Below the pieces are notes generated by a model, which searched no databases, had not been told where the DNA came from, and saw only the letters and a program-made list of their open reading frames with translations. From an uncultured Lachnospiraceae bacterium (GTDB lineage Bacteria > Bacillota > Clostridia > Lachnospirales > Lachnospiraceae), in assembly GCA_947367855.1 (NCBI GenBank), contig CANBFE010000046.1:1-20244 (forward strand): DNA of 20,244 nucleotides. The letters run 5' to 3'. The translations under genes were made by a program, and so were the position numbers. This document shows, piece by piece, positions 14,961 through 20,244 of this stretch (its first letter is position 1; each line of letters opens with the position of its first letter).

Positions 14961-15476
14961 CTACTGTTTTGCGTCAAATCCGCTGGATACGCCCATCTGG
15001 GCGCCGGAGTTGTACGCGCTTCTGGTGTAATTGGCAGTTTCCGGCGCTGCTTTCGAGGCCTGCAGCATATTCATCTCGAATTCCACCATTTCCAATGCAT
15101 TCTCCAACAATTCCCGGTTCTGCTCATTGATCCGTTTTAATTCCCGGACACAGCCCTGCAGTCTGTCATGGGCTGCCGCCAGAGCTGCCTGTTCCTGCGG
15201 CCTGGCGGCCATCATTCCGATCATGTTGGAGAGTTTTAACTGTTCAACATCCCTGTTTAATACGTCGGCAATGTCTGCTGTGACTTCCATCCGCTTTTTT
15301 TCCAGATGGGTAATCCTGCCTACCGCTTCCTGCTCATCATCCGTGATTTTCTGTAAGTGATCCAGATTCGCACTGGCTATAACCTGTGTCTTCTTCTGGG
15401 ACAAGGCCAAAAGTCCCTCATACGCATCGCATTCCTGACCAAGCACTTCAATCAGGTTTTCCATTAAACTTGCCAC
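14961..15476 (-). CDS. flgN: Export chaperone FlgN
   Basis: 171 residues, predicted nearly all helical, as expected for FlgN, which escorts FlgK and FlgL to the export gate. The start is taken as GTG 15476 (VASLMENLIEVLGQE), ten bases after GAGGT; ATG 15464 is a weaker option because it has no close ribosome site. The N-terminal LIEVLGQECDAYEGLLALSQKK is typical. The last 25 residues, with NYTRSAYNSGAQMG, resemble tails of FlgN in Firmicutes. Position between flgM and two flgK genes supports the call. Confidence 0.9.
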   Translation of the reverse strand: MASLMENLIEVLGQECDAYEGLLALSQKKTQVIASANLDHLQKITDDEQEAVGRITHLEKKRMEVTADIADVLNRDVEQLKLSNMIGMMAARPQEQAALAAAHDRLQGCVRELKRINEQNRELLENALEMVEFEMNMLQASKAAPETANYTRSAYNSGAQMGVSSGFDAKQ

Positions 15477-15484
15477 GGGACTTC

Positions 15485-15778
15485 TTACCTCGTTTCCTCA
15501 TAAGCTTCCATTGCGGACGCCTTCTGCAAAAGCTTCTCCGCAAAGGACGCAGTTTCTACATGATAGGTGCCGTTCTGAACCTTTGCCTTGATAGGGGCAA
15601 TCAGTTCCTCCCTGATATCGGGAGTTCCTGAAAGCGCTGCCTGAGCCACTCCGATCTCCCTGCCGAAGTTGCTGAACTGTAACTGATCTGTATGGGCCGT
15701 ACTGGTCGTCTGGCGCACCTTGTTCACTTTCTTCGCCTGATACAGCTGCTGAACCTGATTGTAAGCCTCTATACGCAT
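15485..15778 (-). CDS. flgM: Anti-sigma-28 factor FlgM
   Basis: 97 residues from ATG 15778 (MRIEAYNQVQQLYQ), nine bases after GGAGG; the longer frame-open region reaching 15832 would include the leader. FlgM holds sigma-28 inactive until the hook is complete and FlgM is exported. N-terminal half is polar and probably disordered; the C-terminal sigma-binding part shows DIREELIAPIKAKVQNGTYHV and FAEKLLQKA, the family's core motif. It is first in the operon, behind a consensus sigma-28 promoter, giving negative feedback. Eight bases separate it from flgN. Confidence 0.95.
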   Translation of the reverse strand: MRIEAYNQVQQLYQAKKVNKVRQTTSTAHTDQLQFSNFGREIGVAQAALSGTPDIREELIAPIKAKVQNGTYHVETASFAEKLLQKASAMEAYEETR

Positions 15779-15844
15779 ATAGGAACCCCTCCCTTCCTGA
15801 ATTATTTCTTCAATAAATTGTTTCTCTCTCACTGTCTACATAAA

Positions 15845-15871
15845 TTATCGGCACCAGTTCCAAATACTTTA
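15845..15871 (-). promoter_or_regulatory. Consensus sigma-28 promoter of the flgM operon
   Basis: TAAA (15871-15868), exactly 15 bases, GCCGATAA (15852-15845): a full match to the classical sigma-28 consensus. The predicted transcript starts near 15838, about 60 bases before flgM. It is the best of the sigma-28 sites in the window. Confidence 0.93.
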
Positions 15872-15920
15872 GCCTATCTGGAAAATTTCAGCCGGATCCC
15901 ATCATGTGCCGTTTTCCGCC

Positions 15921-16592
15921 TCACGGCTCCCTGTAAGGCATTTTCCCGCAGGTCTTCTTCTCGGTACAGTATCCCCACACCTGGCATTTCGGTACAAAAT
16001 AATGGTCTACCAGATATTTCCACTCCTCAGAATATGCAGACAGCGCGCTGCAGATATCATTCATAAGCTGACGGTATTCCCAGTATGCCCGGCTGCAGAG
16101 CCGCTGATGCGACATCTCGATGAGATTGCGCACATTGCGCTTGTCCACAATCTTTGTAGTCATTCCCAGAGGAAGAAGCATGGCTGCATCCTCCCGGGGA
16201 ATCCCATATGCCTCTTCCAGGCGGCTGCAGGCAGACGCAATTGCAGACATGGTATCCCTGTACAGCTCCTCCGCCTCCGGATTCCCGGTTACAGAAGGCG
16301 GCACGGTATAGGAAAAGCCGCTGTAATCAATATACCGGGTGCTTGCCTGGAGCCTGGTGGGAGCGCCTCCGATATGGGTGTACCATTCCCTGATAACCCG
16401 CGCGGAATAACCGTCCAGAATCATCTCCACATTGACATATTCCATAACCCGGTGGTGGCCGGATTTAATGCAGTCAAGGCCCCGCCTGTAATTTTTTTCT
16501 TCTTTATAAATGTCCGCTCCCCAGCATACTCCTGCCCGCTCTCCCATCAAAGTAATGGGCTTCCGGGAAGTCTCTTTTAAAATCGTAATCAT
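15921..16592 (-). CDS. thyX: FAD-dependent thymidylate synthase ThyX
   Basis: 223 residues. ThyX makes dTMP from dUMP using methylene-tetrahydrofolate, with FAD and NADPH. Recognisable parts: the GERAGVCWGADIY N-terminal region, SGHHRVMEYVNVEM, and the signature block around residues 66-87, ARVIREWYTHIGG followed by TRLQASTRYIDY; STRY matches the end of the ThyX motif RHRxxSxNExSxRY, whose RHR part is diverged here as in other Clostridia-type ThyX. The start ATG overlaps the stop of the XRE-type gene as ATGA, so translation is coupled. It is unrelated to flagella and lies just upstream of the flgM promoter. Confidence 0.85.
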   Translation of the reverse strand: MITILKETSRKPITLMGERAGVCWGADIYKEEKNYRRGLDCIKSGHHRVMEYVNVEMILDGYSARVIREWYTHIGGAPTRLQASTRYIDYSGFSYTVPPSVTGNPEAEELYRDTMSAIASACSRLEEAYGIPREDAAMLLPLGMTTKIVDKRNVRNLIEMSHQRLCSRAYWEYRQLMNDICSALSAYSEEWKYLVDHYFVPKCQVWGYCTEKKTCGKMPYREP

Positions 16593-16936
16593 TGCGCACC
16601 CTCCTCCGCCACTGCCTGAAGATATCCAAGAACCCTGCTTCTTAACTGCCTGTCAAGTTTTCTGTACTTTTCAATCAGCAGATACTCCTCCGTTCCCCTG
16701 CTGACCACATAGCACTCCGGACTTTCAAACTCCCCGCCGCTCTCGCCGCAGAGCAGCTGGTAAGGGGTAACCTGGAGGGCATCACAGATCGCCATGATCC
16801 TGTCTGCCGATGGATTTGTCTTCTTCCGTTTCCAGTCGCTGATGGTGCTCTGGGATATTCCTGTCTCTTCGGAAAACTGTTTCTGGCTGATGTTTTTCTT
16901 TTCCAGTATCTGGAAAATTCTTTCGCTGATAATCAT
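16589..16936 (-). CDS. XRE-family helix-turn-helix regulator
   Basis: 115 residues from ATG 16936 (MIISERIFQILEKK), behind AAGGTGG; longer frame-open codons upstream lack a good site. Residues 3-63 form a Cro/C1-type HTH: KNISQKQFSEETGISQSTIS, then DWKRKKTNPSADRIMAICDAL and TPYQLLCG. The rest is a short charged helical tail, possibly for dimerisation. Coupling to thyX by a 4-base overlap suggests it regulates thyX or its own promoter; this is inference from layout only. Confidence 0.88.
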   Translation of the reverse strand: MIISERIFQILEKKNISQKQFSEETGISQSTISDWKRKKTNPSADRIMAICDALQVTPYQLLCGESGGEFESPECYVVSRGTEEYLLIEKYRKLDRQLRSRVLGYLQAVAEEGAQ

Positions 16937-16992
16937 GGGCCCACCTTTTCCTGTCTTTCCTCTCAAACATATCCTGTCCTGTATCAAGTATT

Positions 16993-17021
16993 AAAATAAC
17001 ATAGAAACCGCATTTCAGCAA
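16993..17021 (-). promoter_or_regulatory. Sigma-A-like promoter of the XRE-thyX pair
   Basis: TTGCTG (17021-17016), a 17-base spacer, and TATTTT (16998-16993) with an extended TGT before it. It is about 57 bases from the chosen ATG. Nearby ACAGGACAGG and GACAGGAAA on the minus strand could be regulator sites, but the pattern is weak. Confidence 0.4.
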
Positions 17022-17074
17022 TCCCAAAAATCTTCTCCGGTCTTGCCCGTAAATTTTGGGGGCTTATTTTTCTT

Positions 17075-17545
17075 TTATCTAATCATTATAAAAAAGGACG
17101 CACCCGATATCTTGTGCGTAACTGTCCTTTCAACAGTAAATCCCATTCTTTTATACAAAGAAATGGCCCGCGTATTAAAAGCAGCAACCGTAAGGCGCAA
17201 TGGGACACAGGGCGTCTGTCTGGTCATATATTCCAGGCCACAGCGCATAAACTCAGGTCCCAGGCCCTTACCGCACAATGCAGGGTGCATGCCCAGCCCA
17301 ATATCCAGCTTGTCATCCGAATAGTGATAACAATCGCCAGTTGGAATGCGGGCCGATTGCCCCTGGCAGAAATAACCTGTCAATATGCCCTTCCGATCTG
17401 TGCAGGCAAAATAATCACCATTAAGTAATTCATCAATTGTTTCTGCATCTTGTTCAAAACTATATATGCTGTATTCATTTTCATATTTCCACTGCGAAAT
17501 CTCCACAGCCCACTCACGCGTCATTGTTTCGATGGTATATGGCAT
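17075..17545 (-). CDS. GNAT-family N-acetyltransferase
   Basis: 156 residues; ATG 17545 after GAGAGGT. GNAT enzymes transfer acetyl from acetyl-CoA to an amine; the substrate here is unknown. The acetyl-CoA-binding motif A is DIGLGMHPALCGKGLG (81-96), and motif B is LRLTVAAFNTRAISLYKRMGF (117-136). Length and motif spacing are normal, and the gene appears intact. It lies 28 bases after the helix-hairpin-helix gene, so probably in the same transcript. Confidence 0.9.
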   Translation of the reverse strand: MPYTIETMTREWAVEISQWKYENEYSIYSFEQDAETIDELLNGDYFACTDRKGILTGYFCQGQSARIPTGDCYHYSDDKLDIGLGMHPALCGKGLGPEFMRCGLEYMTRQTPCVPLRLTVAAFNTRAISLYKRMGFTVERTVTHKISGASFFIMIR

Positions 17546-17573
17546 TTTTACCTCTCACGCAAAAAAATATTTC

Positions 17574-18101
17574 CTATTTTTTATCTGCATAGTAATATGT
17601 AAAAACTCTGGCTACAGCTCTATGCGTCTTGACCTCTTTCATCAGCGGAACCTTCAGCTCCAGCTTTTCCTTCTGAATTGTCTCCTCTGTCTTCGATATT
17701 ATCTCTTCCGGCGAAGAAGATGCTATGGCCTCAAGCGACCGATAGCCTGCTTTATAGTATAGCAGCGCTCTTTTATACTTTATGCCAGGCAGCTGATATA
17801 ATTCCCGAAACGCTTCCTTTTCTTCCGTTGTCCCACAAAGGGTATCTATTTCTTTCAGTTTCTGCGGCCTTACATCATACATGACCAAAAATCTCCTGAA
17901 AAGGTCTGCCAATTCAGCATCAGGTAAACCAACAGATACAAGAGTCTCTATGGGCAGCTCCAGGCAATCCGATTTCGTCAGGCATCCAATGGACCTGAGA
18001 CGCTCTACCAGAGTATATTTATACGGAATCAAAAAATCATATCGTGTCAAGATACAGTCCTGATTCAGCAGTTCAATGATTGCTTCTATTCTGTAATTCA
18101 T
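17574..18101 (-). CDS. Helix-hairpin-helix-like protein of unknown function
   Basis: 175 residues, ATG 18101 behind GGAGAA. It looks entirely helical. Residues 104-134, LPGIKYKRALLYYKAGYRSL followed by EAIASSSPEEI, resemble a helix-hairpin-helix, as in DNA-binding or DUF4332-type proteins; residues 40-65 (LTKSDCLELPIETLVSVGLP) have a similar feel and may be a second, weaker copy. No catalytic residues or membrane segment can be seen. The role is unknown. Confidence 0.75.
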   Translation of the reverse strand: MNYRIEAIIELLNQDCILTRYDFLIPYKYTLVERLRSIGCLTKSDCLELPIETLVSVGLPDAELADLFRRFLVMYDVRPQKLKEIDTLCGTTEEKEAFRELYQLPGIKYKRALLYYKAGYRSLEAIASSSPEEIISKTEETIQKEKLELKVPLMKEVKTHRAVARVFTYYYADKK

Positions 18102-18138
18102 CTTCGCTTCTCCAATCTCCGTTGACAGCTTTGATTCT

Positions 18139-18600
18139 CTATAATTTTCTGATCGGAAAATACATATAATTCTTCCCTGTCTGCGGGCAGGTAAAATCGT
18201 GAACTGCGCCGACTAACGGAATGTTATTATCCTTCATATACGCTATTGTCTTTGGAAATGTATCATCACCTTCACATTCTACATAGATATATTCATAACC
18301 GGGAATCATCCACTTTGTCCAACCACCGGGCGCTTCTGCATCATCAACGCACTCCACTCCTGCAAGATAAAGTCCCTTGTTAAAATTCTCCCAGGGTTGA
18401 AAGGAACGGGAAAAATCAGACATTGCTCCCCATATTCCGACGATATTCCCATTTTCATCTTTCTTTGCCCACTGCCTGACCTCTTCAAAATGAAGATTTG
18501 CATTATCCCATAACTCCTGTACAAAGCCCTCGCCATCTGATGTGGAACCCTCTTTGCCAATTACTACAAAAGATTCTTTAACATATGTATTGATTTTCAC
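18139..18600 (-). CDS. GyrI-like / AraC effector-binding domain protein
   Basis: 153 residues with GTG start at 18600, seven bases after GGGAGG. The protein is a stand-alone GyrI-like ligand-binding domain of the kind found at the C-terminus of some AraC/MerR regulators: an N-terminal KINTYVKESFVVIGKEG strand, WDNANLHFEEVRQW, GAMSDFS, and a C-terminal FPIRKL strand typical of the fold. No HTH is attached. Such proteins bind small hydrophobic molecules or gyrase; the ligand here is unknown. Confidence 0.8.
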   Translation of the reverse strand: MKINTYVKESFVVIGKEGSTSDGEGFVQELWDNANLHFEEVRQWAKKDENGNIVGIWGAMSDFSRSFQPWENFNKGLYLAGVECVDDAEAPGGWTKWMIPGYEYIYVECEGDDTFPKTIAYMKDNNIPLVGAVHDFTCPQTGKNYMYFPIRKL

Positions 18601-18636
18601 TATGATACCTCCCTGATTACAGATGAATCTTCCTAT

Positions 18637-18666
18637 ACTTTATCAATACATACAAAGCCCTGTCAA
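18637..18666 (-). promoter_or_regulatory. Sigma-A promoter before the GyrI-like gene
   Basis: TTGACA (18666-18661, perfect), 18-base spacer, TAAAGT (18642-18637). It lies in the 77-base gap after the broken methyltransferase, about 37 bases before the GTG start, and can drive the GyrI-like, helix-hairpin-helix and GNAT genes independently. Confidence 0.6.
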
Positions 18667-18677
18667 TATCCTGAATT

Positions 18678-19370
18678 TTAACTACCTTTTTTCAACACAC
18701 ATACATACAGATACTCGCTTTCCCACATTTGATTATCCACAATGTTCTCCCCTTTACGTATGTCTGCAACATCTAATTTTTCTCCCCAAAACTCTTTCAG
18801 TCTTTCTTCCGTAAAAGCAGTTCCTGTCTGTTTGCTCCTGTAAAACTCATAATCATCCACTTCATCAGCGCCGTCTTCCCCTGCCGCAAAACACAGCAAA
18901 ATAAAATAACCGTTTTCTGCTAATATACTTGATACAATATCTCTGTATTGTAAACGCCTATGTGGTGCCAAATGATGAAAAATACCACTGTCTATTACCA
19001 GATCAAACTTCTGATCCATAAAATCCAATGCAAAAATGTTCTCTGCTTTAAAGGTTACTCTTTCCGCCTGACTCTCTCTTGCATACCTTTTCGCATTTTC
19101 TATTGCAATCTCTGACAAATCATATGCTTCTGTATCAACACCATTTTTAGCAAGATAAATTGCGTTGCGGCCTTCTCCACAGCCAAATTCGCAGGCGTTT
19201 TTAATATTATGCTCTCTTATAAAATCAACAACACATTTATCTGGAAGTTTATTCTATTTCAAAAATGGGGCAGGCTTATCCCGCTTAATATAAAAGGTGT
19301 TCCACTCCACTCCCTCTGCATATCTGTCCAACATATGAAATAAATCATCTATTGAATTAATAAAATTCAT
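18678..19370 (-). pseudogene. Class I SAM methyltransferase broken by one in-frame amber stop
   Basis: Reading from ATG 19370 (MNFINSIDDLFHML), seven bases after GGAGG, the frame runs for 230 codons with a single TAG at codon 39 (19254-19256). The SAM-binding motif I, ACEFGCGEGRNAIYLAKNG, follows the stop, then AYDLSEIAIENAKRYA and FDLVIDSGIFHHL. No frameshift is seen, so a single base change (for example from AAG or GAG) would account for the damage. Restart at the in-frame ATG at 19118 would lack motif I, hence no function expected. The substrate is unknown; the layout resembles small-molecule methyltransferases such as TehB-like ones. Confidence 0.85.
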
Positions 19371-19758
19371 ACCCATACCTCCAAACAATTTCTTATTTTT
19401 TCTTGACACCGTTTTGGCAGCAAAATAATTTTCTACTTATCCGTCCTTATTCCATTGTGCCAGCACCATGTCATTTATACAGCTACGGGAAATCAGATAA
19501 ACACTGTATTCACATGTAAACAGAACTCTATTGAACTAATACAGACGTGTAATCATGAAAAATTACACATTTGCTTTTATATATTCAGCAAAGAAAAAAG
19601 CGGCAAGTCACTATTGTAAATTGAGCGTCTTTTGTTTTTGCCTCTATAAAAACAGAAACAAGGGTAGACTTGTATGAAATTGCATAAAGAATAATGTATA
19701 CAAACTGCAATCACTGCTTTGTTTGGATTATACCAATCCCACTGCGCGGCATCAAGTA
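19371..19758. other. AT-rich stretch without a recognisable gene
   Basis: About 390 bases between the broken methyltransferase and the pglZ remnant. All frames on both strands are closed or lack gene-like sequence. It contains one clear inverted repeat (19547-19568) and a 14-base sequence (19420-19433) repeated at 20101-20114. It may be the decayed rest of the BREX locus. Confidence 0.6.
19547..19568. repeat. Inverted repeat GTGTAAT / ATTACAC
   Basis: Perfect 7-bp arms (19547-19553 and 19562-19568) around an 8-base spacer CATGAAAA. No T-tract follows on either strand, so it looks more like an operator or a relic site than a terminator. It lies about 180 bases before the methyltransferase start. 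Confidence 0.5.
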
Positions 19759-20199
19759 CTAAGAATAATTTCTCCTAAATCCGCAAAAAAGCAACAGTGC
19801 CAACGCCCCCATAACAGCCATATCAAGCTGCCTGGGCACAGATGGACTGTTTTTCTGCTTTGCAATCTTTTCTCTGCGAACAGATGCTTTAAAAAACTTG
19901 CCATACCCTTTCACCTGCTTCCTAAGCAGCGCTGTCTGCGAAAGTCCCATTTCATCCAGTTTGAAATCAGATCAGCCCGATACTCCTCGCTGTACAGCCT
20001 GATATCCAAAAGCCAGTCATCCTCCGTTTTCTCATGTGACAAAGGACAATAAACCACATAATTACCCGTGGTATCTTCCACTCCCAGTAATTTCTTCACG
20101 GCAAAATAATTTTCCCTGTAAGCGCAATCAACTTCGCATCCTGCAGGACAACCTCATCCAACTGATCTTCAAATCCTGTATCACTTTTTCTGAATCCAT
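19759..20199 (-). pseudogene. pglZ: Decayed N-terminal fragment of BREX pglZ
   Basis: PglZ is the alkaline-phosphatase-superfamily protein of BREX phage defence. The start ATG 20199 (MDSEKVIQD) has GAGG eight bases upstream. Pieces in different frames line up as one protein: FEDQLDEVVLQDAKLIALTG, then ENYFAVKKLLGVEDTTGNYV, DDWLLDIRLYSEEYRADLIS, then LDEMGLSQTALLRKQVKGYG and QLDMAVMGAL. Frame changes are seen near 20172 (probably with a deletion of about 20 codons), near 20115, and near 19960. Similarity stops near 19800, so the catalytic core is missing altogether. The family call is from memory of PglZ N-termini; a profile search would settle it. Confidence 0.75.
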
Positions 20200-20208
20200 T
20201 CTGTTACC

Positions 20209-20244
20209 TCAATCCAACGATTCTTTCTCTGTTATTTTCCAATA
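20209..20244 (-). CDS. C-terminal end of a gene running off the right edge
   Basis: The frame YWKITEKESLD closes with TGA at 20209, nine bases before the pglZ remnant start, as in an operon. In type 1 BREX loci pglX (an adenine methyltransferase) usually precedes pglZ, so this may be the end of pglX; eleven residues are too few to test that. Confidence 0.4.
   Translation of the reverse strand, partial: YWKITEKESLD

Noticed and set aside
16937..17074. ACAGG repeats near the XRE promoter as a defined operator
   Set aside because: The copies are short and unevenly spaced and do not form a palindrome; too weak to list as a site.
19254..19256. In-frame TAG as a pyrrolysine or recoded codon
   Set aside because: The enzyme is not a methylamine methyltransferase, and nothing in the window suggests amber recoding; a nonsense mutation is simpler.
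19420..20114. 14-base direct repeat GCAAAATAATTTTC at 19420 and 20101, as a possible attachment site or duplication junction
   Set aside because: The sequence is AT-rich, similarity does not extend beyond the 14 bases, and no integrase is nearby. It may be chance or a further pglZ scrap.
1..20244. CRISPR arrays, tRNA or rRNA genes, insertion sequences
   Set aside because: I found no regularly spaced repeats, no tRNA-like cloverleaf with TTCGA-type arms, and no transposase-like frames on either strand.

Overview
The window is a late flagellar gene cluster from a Gram-positive, peritrichously flagellated Clostridia-type bacterium, most likely a Lachnospiraceae member. This rests on the flagellin N-terminus, strong AGGAGG-type ribosome binding sites, the FliW-CsrA pair, SigD-type (sigma-28) promoters, and a ThyX of the Firmicutes kind. 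Every gene I can support lies on the minus strand, so transcription runs from high to low coordinates.

Right part (about 15.9-20.2 kb, upstream in transcription): the right edge holds a decayed piece of the BREX phage-defence gene pglZ, preceded by the last codons of another gene. Next come about 390 bases without a gene, a SAM methyltransferase gene broken by one in-frame amber stop, then small accessory genes: a GyrI-like effector-binding protein, a helix-hairpin-helix-like protein, and a GNAT acetyltransferase. An XRE-type regulator overlaps the start of thyX by 4 bases.

Central part (4.97-15.87 kb): a consensus sigma-28 promoter (TAAA-N15-GCCGATAA) drives flgM-flgN-flgK-flgK-flgL-fliW-csrA-flaG-fliD-fliS-fliT-like, closed by a strong hairpin terminator. 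These genes supply the anti-sigma factor, export chaperones, hook-filament junction proteins (with two different FlgK proteins in tandem), filament cap, and the FliW/CsrA switch that couples flagellin translation to export. A second, weaker sigma-28-like promoter lies before flaG.

Left part (1-4.87 kb): fliC, with its own sigma-28 promoter and terminator, and the start of a second, very similar flagellin gene, also with a sigma-28 promoter plus a long structured leader carrying a CsrA-like GGA hexaloop. Between the two flagellin genes sits an unrelated, tightly overlapping three-gene operon with its own sigma-A-like promoter: a two-domain protein with a complete nitrilase-type Glu-Lys-Cys triad, a winged-helix protein, and an all-helical protein of unknown family. 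This is the best candidate for an undescribed system, although its function cannot be read from the sequence.
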